64,000 nucleotides of DNA from Lichina pygmaea (lineage: Eukaryota; Ascomycota; Lichinomycetes; Lichinales; Lichinaceae): positions 62,001 through 126,000 of the forward strand of contig OY730173.1 of assembly GCA_963422465.1 (NCBI GenBank), written 5' to 3'. Position numbers and translations under genes: made by a program. The notes under the pieces are model-generated. The model did not search any database and was not told the DNA's origin. It saw only the letters and a program-made list of their open reading frames with translations. Below are positions 31,076 through 40,948 of the stretch, piece by piece (position 1 is the first letter of the stretch; each line of letters begins with the position of its first letter).

Positions 31076-31085
31076 GTCTTCAAAG
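31076..31085 (-). promoter_or_regulatory. Self-priming primer-binding site of GypA-3
   Basis: In element sense the 5' LTR ends AACA, followed by CT and TTGAAGAC. TTGAAGAC is complementary to GTCTTCAA located about 31 bp after the sense TATA in the GypA-1 LTR (1767-1774); GypA-3 itself has ATCTTCAA (31292-31285), one mismatch. I saw no tRNA-like TGG at the LTR edge. Confidence 0.6.
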
Positions 31086-31684
31086 TGTTGCGGTCTGTAC
31101 TGTACTATCCTATCCGAGTATAGGATTAGGGCGAAAGATGGAAGGCGAGTTGGTTCTCGCAGGAGAGGAGTGTCAAGGAGTGTGAAGGGGTTTGGTGGAA
31201 CATGGTGGTGGTGACACCTGATCAATAGCTTTGTACAAAAGGATTGTATTGAAGTAGATCTAGTTGTCTGGATCACAACATAAGTTGAAGATGATTGTTC
31301 CATAAGAGAACTATCACTGGACTATATAGTGCTGGCCTGTCAAGACAATCAAGATTGTCTTGACAGTCTTGATGTCAAGATGGGTGAGATTGTCTTGACA
31401 GTCCCACTATGTTATACACCCTGCGTCAAGACTGGTGAGATTGTCTTGATGCTTCATGCATCCTGTGTCAAGACTGGTGAGATTGTCTTGATGCTTCATG
31501 CATCCTGTGTTGAGACTGGTGAGATTGTCTTGATGCTTCATGCATGCTGTGTCAAGACTCCTGTGTGTCTTGACAGTCACGTGACCCCTTGTTGGTTGGT
31601 CACTTGACTTCCATGGTGTCCTCTTGCCTGGCCCGCGGCCTGATTGCCTATAAATGAGTGGCTCCCATCCCCTGGGTCGTAACA
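31086..31684 (-). repeat. 5' LTR of GypA-3 (599 bp)
   Basis: Nearly identical in layout to 25143-25743, including the 42-bp repeats at about 31422-31547 and TATATA near 31322. The TGTGT duplication follows at 31685. Confidence 0.93.
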
Positions 31685-32002
31685 TGTGTTCAGCCTGGAG
31701 AGCTAATCTTTCTGGACTCTTGGGGGGTCTTTATGCAGATGCCCAAGGGGGGGAGTCTTCCCCAAAGAGTATTGTTCTTTTGCGTGGACAAGCTCCTTGC
31801 TTAGCTCCTGCTTGTCCACCAGACAAGCTCCTTGCTTAGCTCCTGCTTGTCCACCAGACAAGCTCCTCACTTAGCTCCTGCTCATCCACCAGACAAGCTC
31901 CTCACTTAGCTCTTGCTTGTCCACTGGACTGGTCAGATGTTGTTCTGTATGACTAACACTCCTCCCTCACTTACCTAGGCTGTTCTGGCCTAGACCTTAA
32001 CA
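31685..32002 (-). repeat. 3' LTR of GypC, inner part
   Basis: It continues the GypC LTR after the TGTGT duplication. It has four 35-bp units beginning GACAAGCTCCTTGCTTAGCT (31787-31926), each closing with the inverse GCTTGTCC. It ends CTTAACA at 32002 and is followed by the complement of the purine tract (CTATCCTCTCTCTCC). Confidence 0.92.
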
Positions 32003-32063
32003 CTATCCTCTCTCTCCAAGAGTTCTGTCCCCAGATCCTTTTTCTTCCTACCCCTCTTTTGTC

Positions 32064-32636
32064 ATGAACTGAGATCAGACAACTTGAACTTGTTGTCGCA
32101 GTTCTCTTTCTTGTTGTATTGGCAAAATAGACAAGGAATCAAAAATCACATGCAGTGCTTGTTGTCATGACCACACTAAGTTTGTCGTGAGTTCTGCATT
32201 GTCTTTTTGTTGTCAGTGTGTCAAGAAGGGTTGTCACTGTGACCTTCATCTCTCAGAATCAGAATGGAAGAATATGGAACTTGAGTGCAAGCAGCTCAAG
32301 ACTCAGCTGCGAGAGACTGACAACCAATTGTCAAAGTTGCTTCCCCAGCAGATCCACCTCTGCCAGCAGCTGGGTTATCTCTCACAGAAGAAGGCTGATG
32401 CTATCTGTCGTGAGCTGTCAGCCATCAAGGATCAAGAGTCTCTTGATCCTCAGGAGCAAGAGACTCTCTGTGTTATCTGTGAACAGAAGGCCAGTCAGGC
32501 TGCCACTCCACTGTTCTTTGAGGATGTCTTCTCTTCAGAGACTTTGGCTTCTCTTGAGCTGTTGTCCCTGTCAGACCTGGTCACTGTGGGTTTGCTCAGT
32601 GGTAATCCACCAGCTTCTGGTTCATCACAGGGCTGA
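32064..32636 (+). pseudogene. Antisense cysteine-rich frame of GypC
   Basis: Starting at ATG 32064, 62 bp from the LTR, the frame has two early TGA codons (32070 and about 32082) and is then open to TGA 32636. The N-terminal part has C-C-x11-C (CCIGKIDKESKITC) and C-x2-C-x6-C (CCQCVKKGCHC). A long charged helical region follows (WKNMELECKQLKTQLRETDN onward), then CVICEQKA. It overlaps the 3' end of pol by about 41 bp. The layout matches the GypA and GypD antisense frames; the function is unknown, and a zinc-binding, perhaps DNA-binding, protein is an inference. Confidence 0.65.
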
Positions 32637-35600
32637 AGTTCTTGGTTGGTTCCCATGAATTCTCCTCTTTGTCAAACCCTAACCACTTCACCAGGTACTC
32701 AGTTTTCTGTCTGTTTCTTCAACTATCCAGAATCCTTTCAACATCGTACTCTTCTTCATCATCCTTGAAGTTCTATTCTGTCTCAATCTCTGTGTCACTG
32801 GGTGCTGGTTTGAGTAGCAAGACATGGAATACTCAGTGTATCCTTGCTTTTTGTGGTAGTCTCAGTTGATAGTTGACTTTCCCAGTGCACTTCTCAATTT
32901 TGAATAGTCTGATTTGTACATAGTCCAGCTTTTTGCTCAGTCACTTCAAGCACAGGTTTTTTGTTGATAGGTAGACCTTATCCTCTTTTTCCAGGGTTGG
33001 TCTCTTCAACCTTTTATTATGTAGTTGGCGGGTGGTGGTGTTCTGGGCACAGTTGATTATTGTTTTCATCATCTTGTGCATAGTAGCAAGTTTGTTAACA
33101 TTGACAATATTACCTTCTGCTGTTGCCTGCCATCAGAGGTTTCTTCCATAGTTTGCAAAGAACAGTGTTATCCCTGTCACACTGTGTTGCTGGTTGTTGT
33201 ACACAAACTAGACTATTGGTAGCAGTTCCACCCAGTTATCCTGCTAGTGGTTAACGTAGTATTGTAGATACTGCTCCATTGTCTGGTTTGTCCACTCAGT
33301 TTGTCTGTCAGTTTGTGGGTGGTAGGCTGTTGACATCCTTGTATCAATGCCAAGTTGCCTTGTCTATGTGTTCTAGAATTTCAAGGTGAAGAGTTTGTCT
33401 TGATCTGAGATGATTGTTTTTGGTAGTCCTTGGTGACTTACCAACTTTTTGAGTAGGACACTCGCAAGTTTGTTCGTGGTTCCTGACTCTTTCCACAGGA
33501 CTAGGTGGGTGTATTTGGTGAGCTTGTCAACAACTACCAAAATACTATTGTATACCACCTTTGTTGCTGGATCTGTTGACTTTGGCAACTTGACCACAAA
33601 ATCCATCATGATAGTTTCCTATAGTGTCTTGGGTAGATCTATTTGCTGTGCCTACCCGTAGGGCTTATGTCTTGATAGTTTGTTCTTCGCACACTGTTCA
33701 CAGTTGTGGATAAACTCTGTCACTTTGCACTTCATTCTGTTGAAGTGGTAGTTTCTTTGGATTTTCTCCAAGGTTTTATCTTGCCTGAGGTGTCTGTGCA
33801 AAAACCTGTCATGGTGCCTCCAGATCACCTCCTCTTGTGCTCTTTCTGGCACAATTTCCTTTTTGTTTGCCACCTTGTGGCCAAGGGTAAGGAGTGGACT
33901 CTTTGTTTCAGTTGTTGCCAGTTGGGGTTAGGCATAGACCAGGGTTTATCCTTTTGTTGCTAGGATTGGGTGTTCCTCTGTTGTTTTCTTGTCCATCAGG
34001 TCTGGTCACCTGCTGAGTACGTCCACTTGAGCATTTTCAGTACTTTTCCAGTAGAGGATTTGAAAGTTGTATGATGCCAACAACTCTGCCCATCGAACTT
34101 GTTGTCAGTTTAGCTTCTTTGTTGTTGTGAAGTAAGCTAAGTTCTTGTGGTCTGAGTACATGTCTATTATGTATTTTGCCCTCTCCAAGTAAGGTCTCTA
34201 TTCTTGGAATACATCAACAATTGCTAACAGCTCTTTGTCATGAACATCATATCTCAGTTCTGGGCCAGAGAACTTTCTTGATCAGTACACAACAGGGTGT
34301 AAGTGGTTGTCAGTGTCTGGTTGACACAAGCAGGATCCCAATGCTTGGTCTGAGGCATCAGTCTCCAAAATAATCCTTTTCTCAGGGTTGAATGATGCTA
34401 AAATAGGTGTGGAGATGAATTTGTTCTTCAACTCCTGGAAGGCCACTTGTTGGCTCTCCCCCCACCTGAAAGATTTGTTCTTTCTGGTTAACTCCATCAA
34501 GACTGCTGCTGTTCTTGAGTAGTCCTTGATGAATCATCAGTAGAAGTTTGCAAATCCTAGGAAGGATTGTACTTCTTTGAGGTTTTTGGGTGTTGGCTAG
34601 TCTTGTACTACTGCTGTCTTTGTGTTGTCTATTCAGATTCCTTCTGTTGTTAGGATTGACCCTAAATATTCCACTTCTTTTGTGTAGAAAACACTTTTAT
34701 CAAGGTGTAACCTCATGCCTGCTTTCTGGAGTGCATGTAGGATCTTCTTGACATGCTGTTTATACTCCTCCAAGGTTCCATTGGTGTATACCAAGACGTC
34801 ATCAATGTAGGTGGTGATAAATATGTTCAGGTATTATCAGAGGACAGTGTTAATAAGTGATTGGAATATCACCAGTGTATTCATAAGGCTGAATGGTATC
34901 ACAGTATACTTGTAACACCCGTATCTTGTATGAAAGGCTGTCTTCCATTCTTTGCTGTCTTTCATCCTAACCAGGTTGAAAGTGTCTTGAATATCAAACT
35001 TGGTAAACTATTTGGCTCCTTGGATCCAGTCCTGGATTTCTGATATCAATGGCAGTGGGTAGCAGTTTTTCACTGTGATTGCATTTAGCCACCGATAATC
35101 AACACACAGTCGAAATTTGCTGTCTTTCTTTAGCACAAACAATATCAGGTATCCAGCTGGTGATGTTGAAGGTCTTATGAACCTTTTCACTAGGTTCTTG
35201 TTCAGGTAGTCTCTCAGGGCCTCAAGCTCTTTTGCTGACAGAGTGTAGATAGGGCTATGTGTGGGTTTTTTTCTGTCTTCTAGCAGAATCTTGTGGTCCC
35301 ACTCCTGATGTTCTGGGAGTGTCACAATCACTGTTTCTTTGAATATCTCCTGGTATTCTTTATACTCACTTGGCAACTGCGGTGCCTGAGTCTTGCCCAC
35401 AGTGTCTTGCGTAGTGCAAAGTTGTTATGTTCAGAGTTTCATCCAGGCCACACAGACCTCCCTGCACTGGTGGTGTTTTTTGCACTGTGTCAGTGAGATT
35501 TCTTTAATCATCACTCCTGGTTCTGACTTGACCAGTGTCTTATCTGGAAAGACTAGTTACCTTCTTTTCCAGTCAATCCTTGGGTTTTGTTTTTCCAACC

Positions 35601-35997
35601 ACAGAAGTCCCAATATAACTTTGTGTGGTATTCAGACCAAGTTGAAGTCCTCTGTTCTGATTGTTGTGCCATGGACACTCAGTCTCAGACTCTTGGTCTT
35701 CTTTATCACTTGTTCTTTGTCTTTGGAGAGTGGTGTTCCATCCACTACTGTCAACTGGTAAGAGTCTTTTTTGCCTTGGACTGGAACCTTATTTCTTCTG
35801 GCAAAACTTTCTGACATGAAGTTGCCAGTCACACCAGAGTTGATCATGGCCTTAGCCAACTACCCATTGACTCTGATCTTGATGTGAAAGTGTAGGCTGC
35901 AGGCTGTTATGTCAAGGCTCAGCTTGACTTCTTCCTCCTGGAGTGTTGTCTTGCCTGCTCTTCTGACCCTAGTTTTGAAGAGTGCTGCTAGTTTTTT
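32596..35997 (-). pseudogene. GypC pol: protease, RT, RNase H, integrase, chromodomain
   Basis: The frame begins at the gag slippage site (KKLAALFKTRVRRAGK). Protease about 35850-35630 (MINSGVTGNF, with Asn for the catalytic Asp), RT 35400-34560 with YIDD intact at 34809-34798, RNase H from 34500 (ILETDASDQALGSC), integrase zinc region 33873-33652 (HHDRFLHRH, CEQC), core 33609-33373 (MMDFVVKLPKS, IISDQDKLF), chromodomain about 32745-32640 (EYDVERILDS, EYLVKWLGF) and TGA 32598-32596. Multiple stops, no net frameshift. Confidence 0.9.
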
Positions 35998-37538
35998 GAG
36001 CTGCCTAGACTCTGGGCCTGACACTCTACTGTGTGTTGTTTGCATCGTGTGGTGAGGCATTGTTCCCACAGGTCTTGGTTGCAATCATCTTGTTCAGGGT
36101 TGACTCTTTGGATGTGCATATTCCATCATGCTTCCACCTCAGACCCTGGGAACCACATCTTCTTTCTTTTCTCTAGAAGGTGTTCCTTGCAGTGGTTGTC
36201 TTCGCACACCTTCCAATAAGGTTGTCTGCAGGCTGCTGTAGTAGTCTGGTGTAGGTCTACTTGTGTGGTGATGTCTCTGACCTGTGTGATGCTGAGAGTA
36301 TCATCAACCCATCATGACACTTGTGTTTCCCCTATTTCTGATAGGGTTGTGTCCTGTCATTGAAGGACAGGTTTGTCGGGGACTGGTGGTGGCTGGGCTT
36401 CTTTGTCGTCAACCTATTCCTCTATGTAGCTGGTTGTGTTGAACTCGGAGATCAGGTCTTCCTCTCAGTGGATTCTGTTGACTTTCCTCTGGACCTTGTT
36501 GAGGTGATCCAAGGTTTCTTGAAGTATGTTCTCAAGTTTTTCAGCATGTTGTCAGAGGTCATCTTCCTCTCTGAGGAGTGCTGCCTCAGGGTGATTGTGG
36601 GGTAGTGTGCCTTGGGGAGCCCTCTGGGGCTCCTCCATCTCTCTGCCTTTCCAGGCACTTGTGGTGTTCAACTGCTTCAATCTGCTCTTCTTGTTCTTCT
36701 TCTTGCTTCTGCAGTTCACTGCAAGGTAGTCTACTTTCTAACAGTTGTAACACTTCTGTGTCTTCTTCTTTTGTGGTTCCACTGCATTGATTTCCATAGG
36801 TACCAAGCTGTAGTTATCTTTGACAGGTGTTGGCTTTTTCTTCACCCATAGTTTCATCTGCTTGCCTCACTTCTCAAGCTCTCTCTTGAACTGTCAGTTG
36901 TCAATACAAGCTGCAGTCTTGATCATTTTGTAGAGCTTGGTTGGTCAGTCTCCTTGTGCAATATTGTCCTTGACTTGTTCCTTGAGACCTTGGTAGAATA
37001 GCACTGTTAGTGCACTATCCTCTCACTGGGTTCTCACTGCTAGTTGTTGGAACTTCACCGTGAACTCCAATGCTAATCCTGTTTGCCACAGTGCTTGGAG
37101 CTTTCGTTCTGCATCCCTTTTCTTGTCAAGAATCTCAAACATCTTTCTCATAGCTGTCTTAAAGGTTTTCAAGCTTCCCATGACCTGTCAGGTATTATCT
37201 TCTTGCTTCTTGGGGTCTGCCTGATTGTCTAGGTAATCTCTTAAGTAGATGTTGAATCAAGCAAAGGCTGGTCCTTCCAGGTAGGAGGCTGCGAATAGCA
37301 CCTTCTCCTGGTCTGTTGGGAACTGGGCTGTGTTGAACTTATAGTAAAGCTCCAGTTGTGAGAAGAACAACTCCAGTCCTCCCCTGGATCCATCATACCT
37401 CTTCAGGGCACCTACCTTCAAGGGCTTTGGGGGTAGGTTAACAATAGGTGCTGCCTGGACAGTCTGGGCCTGAGCCACCTGAGCAGTCTGGGCTTGAGCT
37501 ATCTGGGAAGGGGTAGGGCTTTGTGAATCCACTATCAT
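35988..37538 (-). pseudogene. GypC gag
   Basis: ATG 37538 (MIVDSQSPTPSQIAQAQTAQ), a Gln/Ala-rich leader, then a capsid-like region (FFSQLELYYKFNTAQF, YLEGPAFA). A nucleocapsid knuckle near 36750 has Tyr for His (CYNC to NC). One W-x2-C-x4-C-x2-H module (WKVCEDNHCKEH, then WFPGSE) lies near 36180. Gag ends TAG at 35990-35988 directly after AAAAAAC. Several transition stops. Confidence 0.87.
35991..35997 (-). promoter_or_regulatory. -1 ribosomal slippage heptamer A AAA AAC (gag/pol)
   Basis: In gag phase the codons are TCA AAA AAC TAG, so the heptamer A AAA AAC is in the canonical X XXY YYZ phase and is followed at once by the gag stop. The -1 frame continues as KKLAALFKTRV into protease. No check for a downstream pseudoknot was possible. 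Confidence 0.75.
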
Positions 37539-37563
37539 ATCAAGTCAGTGTCCTATATGTTAG

Positions 37564-37573
37564 AGGCTGAAAC
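37564..37573 (-). promoter_or_regulatory. Self-priming primer-binding site of GypC
   Basis: In element sense the 5' LTR ends TTAACA, then GT, then TTCAGCCT. The complementary AGGCTGAA lies in the same LTR (plus view TTCAGCCT at 37709-37716), about 34 bp after a CATAAA box. This is the same geometry as in GypA. Confidence 0.6.
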
Positions 37574-37987
37574 TGTTAAAGGCCAGGCTGGGTTCACACA
37601 GAAGCCAGTACAGTCTGTTGCTTTGCAGGGTGGATTCTAGACAGGGACTTGATAGGTGAATAGACAGGTGAGTAACTCTTCCCTGTACTATTGTTCTTAT
37701 ACAATGTGTTCAGCCTGGAGAACTAATCCCTCCAAGCTCTTGGGGGATCTTTATGCAGATGCCCAAGGGGGGGGGTCTTCCCCAAGAGGTATCATCCTTT
37801 TGCGTGGACAAGCTCCTTGCTTAGCTTCTGCTTGTGCACCAGACAAGCTCCTCACTTAGCTCCTGCTTGTCCACCAGACAAGCTCCTCACTTAGCTCTTG
37901 CTTGTCCACCGGACTGGTGAGATGTTGTTCTGTATGACTAACACTTCTCCCTCACTTACCTAGACTGTTCCGGCCTAGGCCTTAACA
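37574..37987 (-). repeat. 5' LTR of GypC (414 bp)
   Basis: It runs from TGTTAAAGG to CTTAACA with three 35-bp units (37807-37911) against four in the 3' LTR. TCTAG follows (37988-37992). Confidence 0.93.
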
Positions 37988-38446
37988 TCTAGAGAGAGAA
38001 GACTAGCAACCATTCCTTCTTTCCAGATCTTTTCTACCTGGGAGGTCAGAAGAAAAAGTGCTGATTCTGTTGATCTTCCTTTTCTGAATCCTATCTGGAT
38101 TTCTGGCAAGAGATTTTCTTTCTCAGCTAGTTCACTTAGTCTTGCAGCTGCAATAGCTTCTATTAGCTTCCCAATTGTATTCAGGAGAGCTATAGGGCAC
38201 TATGCTTTTGCTTGACAGTAGGATCTCTTGCCAGGTTTCCTTAGGCAGATTGTCTTGGCTGACTTATACCTCTCTGGAAAGTATTCCAGTCTCCAGCAAG
38301 CCTCCAAAACCTTAGCAATTCTTTTGTTGAAAGGGTCTCCCAGTGCCCTTAGAAATCTATTTGGTAGAGTATCTTGGCCTGGTGCTGAGAGAGATTTTTT
38401 CTTCTTTAGAACCTCTTGTACTTCTTCCTTTGAGACTTCTTGGGAT
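37988..38446 (-). mobile_element. LINE-B Lb2, segment 5 (ORF2 RT N-terminal part)
   Basis: After the TCTAG duplication the minus strand continues LINE-B ORF2 upstream of the palm: LLTSQVEKIWKEGMVASLL, GFRKRRSTESALF, ALLNTIGKLIEAIAA, LEYFPERYKSAKTICLRKPG. Stops are few. The 5' half of LINE-B is missing, because a LINE-A tail begins at 38447 and no LINE-B follows on the far side. Confidence 0.88.
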
Positions 38447-38915
38447 TTTTTTTTTTTTTTTTATTTTTATTTGATTCTTACACTGGTAGTAGCTTTACAG
38501 CCATGCAGATCTTCTAGCTAATAGTGAACTCCTTCAGAAAACCTTTGAAGGGATAAAAACTGAAGGCAGGGTGTGACTAGGGAATGTAACAAAAGGAATC
38601 TTGAAGTTTCTGGTAAGAGAAGAGAATCTAGGTATTGGATTGGGAATAGTGGAGTTTGAAAGCTAGATTAAACTGGTTTAGTCTTTTCAAAAACATAAAC
38701 CAGTACAAGAACTTCTGTAGTAGCTCTGGGTTTGAAATAATAGTGGTGAAGTCTTGGGGATTAAAAGAGACTTGTTGTCTTTGTCTTGAATAAAGAGAGC
38801 ATGAAGAGGTGATATGTTTTGCAGTTTCTTCTGCTTGGCCACACACACATAGTGGGGTAGGGAAGTCAGGAGCTCCAGCTCTGAAAAGAAAACTTGCCAG
38901 ACCAATTCTTCCAGT
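38447..38915 (-). mobile_element. LINE-A La5, 3' part
   Basis: A poly-T tail, 3' UTR and the ORF2 C-terminus (open 38957-38628, with CGQAEETAKHITSSC). At 38904-38915 (AATTCTTCCAGT) a full-length LINE-A inserted. La5 continues at 44357. Confidence 0.9.
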
Positions 38916-39505
38916 GAAAAAACTCTTCCCAGTACCACTACGTTCAAGGACCATCACTTCTGATAATCACCGGACTTTGTCAGAAGTTCTGGAAACCAAG
39001 CGAGTATCTGTTGGGAACCACCAAAACCTTAAGGTGAAAACCCATCACTTTGGGTAACCCAGCTTGTTTGTCAAAAGTTGTGATCTCTGAATCTTCGATC
39101 TTCAACTTCAACAACCAACAGACTATCTATAACAAGGCAGAGAGTGGCCAGTGGGATTCTGAAAGACTGGGGACAGGCCCCAAGTACCTAGGAACACTCA
39201 GTCTTGGGGTGTGGTCCCAGGATTGAGCAAGTACTCCCAGTCAGACAGATAACAGCTTGAACTTCTCTCAAGAGAAACATCTAGCATCAAGGAGATCAGG
39301 GCTCCCAGGATAAGAGAAATAGTTTAGAGCTTGCCTCTAGTGCTGGTAGAGTTGAAAAACTCTAGGAAAGCTCAGGCAGGGGGTGTGGTCTCCAGCTTGA
39401 GTTAATACAGCCAGATTTCCCTAGAGTCTAGTTGGAAAAGACTGCCCAGGAAAGTACAGTCTTGGGGAGTGGTCCCAGGATTGTGCAATTACTGCTAGGA
39501 ACCAG
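38916..39505 (+). promoter_or_regulatory. LINE-A 5' UTR / internal promoter region
   Basis: The first about 15 bases (GAAAAAACTCTTCCC) differ from La7; from AGTACCACTACGTTC on both are alike. A degenerate unit of about 40 bp (GGGGTGTGGTCCCAGGATTG and variants) occurs three times, at about 39202, 39372 and 39459, which may be a repeated regulatory site. A short open frame before ORF1 cannot be judged. Confidence 0.55.
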
Positions 39506-40948
39506 GTGACCCTTTGTGAACAACCCACTGTGCAGGTTACCTACCCTATGCCTGTCAAAAAGAAGAAACCGGACTCCTCCCAGAACACTACCAGAAAAAC
39601 AACACCTTCTCCAACAATGCCAGCTCCCAGTTCTGCTGGTACTCAGCCTAGTTCTTCTACCCCCTATCCAGCTCTCCAGAATGACTACAACCTACTGGAC
39701 TCATGGCTCAAGACTCAAGCTACCCCAGAATCTGTACTGAAAAGCTGGGAGAATATTAAGAAAAACTCTTGTACTAATGAAGCCCAGTCCACCAAAACCC
39801 AGTCTCTCCCCACTGGTCTGACCAACAAGATTTTCCAGGAGCTGGAGAATATTAGCAAGCGGCTAGACAAGCAAGAATCCAAGCCATCATATGCCCAGGC
39901 TGTTCAGAAACATATCCCAGCTCAAATCCCTCTAGCTCCAAGGATTCTGAAGGAAGTTCTTGTCCACCCTGGTAACCAGACACCTGATATGGCCAACAGG
40001 ACTCACATCCAGCTTTTTCAAGCTCTCCAAGACAGACTCCCCAGTCCCTATAATAAACAAGTCAGAGCAGTGAGAAAACTTCCCTCAGGGGACATTCTTA
40101 TTAACACTGAAACCCAAGAGACTAAGAGTTTTCTGGAGAAAGACTCTGCCTGGATATCAGCTATTTTTACCAAGGAAGCAACTATCCAACCCAAGAGATT
40201 CCCAGTGTTGATTCATGGAGTCAGAACCACAGACATCCAGCCAGAAAACCTGGAAAAAACTCGCCAGACTATCCAGAACAGCAACCCATCCCTGAGCAAG
40301 CAAATCACTATTCTAAGAGCCTACTGGTCAAAGAAGGCTATAGCTCAAAAGAAACCAGTTACTTCACTCCACCTGGATCTGGCCACCCCGGAACAGGCCA
40401 ATCTTCTAATTGAGAGTGGAGTAGTGCTGGGCCACAGATTGCATGAGGCAGAGCCTTTTCTGGCTAACACAGTGGTGGCACAATGCTTCAAGTGCTTTGG
40501 GTATGGACACCAAGCTCGCCTGTGCAGGAATCAAGCTGTATGTGGTGCCTGTGGAGGCCAGCATGAAAGAAGAACCTGCCAAATCCCTGAGCAACTGCTA
40601 AAGCCAAAATGCAGCAACTGCAAAGGAGCTCACCCAGCCTGGGCTAGCACATGCCCAGTACGCCAAGAAGCAGTCAAGAAGGCAAGAGAGGCATGGATTT
40701 CCCGCCCAGGGAAGTATGAGATCTCCACTGCTACCACTGTCCCAGTCACACAGTCTCCAGTTACTTTCCCCTTCATACAGACTCTTCCAGGGGGAAAAAG
40801 ACGGAAAACCACAGAGCCAACTAGAAGCTCAGAGAGACTCAGAGGAGGGTCTCCAGAAGTGCAAATTCTGTCTACAAGATCAACAAACACAGGGGGAAAG
40901 CAGTCAGTCAACCCCTTCAAGATCTTTGAAGATGAAATGTCTACATGA
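39506..40948 (+). CDS. LINE-A ORF1, zinc-knuckle RNA-binding protein (480 aa)
   Basis: A Gag-like nucleic-acid-binding protein that would coat LINE RNA in the ribonucleoprotein. The first 140 residues are Pro/Ser/Gln-rich; residues about 150-320 form the conserved core (RAVRKLPSGDILINTETQE, FPVLIHGVRTTDI, LRAYW). Three knuckles follow: C-x2-C-x4-H-x4-C at about 327 (CFKCFGYGHQARLC), C-x2-C-x3-H-x4-C at about 346 and C-x2-C-x3-H-x6-C at about 370, the trio known from I/R1/Tad-type LINEs. A basic GGKRRK lies near 432. The stop overlaps the ORF2 start as ATGA (40945-40948). The start is the first ATG of the frame; an in-frame ATG lies at codon 15. Confidence 0.95.
   Translation: MTLCEQPTVQVTYPMPVKKKKPDSSQNTTRKTTPSPTMPAPSSAGTQPSSSTPYPALQNDYNLLDSWLKTQATPESVLKSWENIKKNSCTNEAQSTKTQSLPTGLTNKIFQELENISKRLDKQESKPSYAQAVQKHIPAQIPLAPRILKEVLVHPGNQTPDMANRTHIQLFQALQDRLPSPYNKQVRAVRKLPSGDILINTETQETKSFLEKDSAWISAIFTKEATIQPKRFPVLIHGVRTTDIQPENLEKTRQTIQNSNPSLSKQITILRAYWSKKAIAQKKPVTSLHLDLATPEQANLLIESGVVLGHRLHEAEPFLANTVVAQCFKCFGYGHQARLCRNQAVCGACGGQHERRTCQIPEQLLKPKCSNCKGAHPAWASTCPVRQEAVKKAREAWISRPGKYEISTATTVPVTQSPVTFPFIQTLPGGKRRKTTEPTRSSERLRGGSPEVQILSTRSTNTGGKQSVNPFKIFEDEMST

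Larger units (their letters stand above)
25143..31684 (-). mobile_element. GypA-3: complete Ty3/Gypsy chromovirus with different U3
   Basis: LTRs 25143-25743 and 31086-31684 (about 600 bp each) flank a 5.3-kb interior with antisense frame, pol and gag. Target duplication TGTGT. The interior is collinear with GypA-2, but the U3 has unrelated 42-bp repeats. Gag and pol are broken by stops only; no net frameshift is found inside gag (31067-29568) or pol (29568-26230). Confidence 0.95.
25007..37987 (-). mobile_element. GypC: complete Ty3/Gypsy element, holding GypA-3
   Basis: LTRs TGTTAAAGG..CTTAACA flank gag, pol and an antisense cysteine-rich frame. The 5-bp duplication TCTAG (25002-25006, 37988-37992) lies in the LINE-B RT. 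Its left (3') LTR is split by GypA-3 at 25142/31685. The coding part is decayed but keeps YIDD in RT. Confidence 0.95.
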
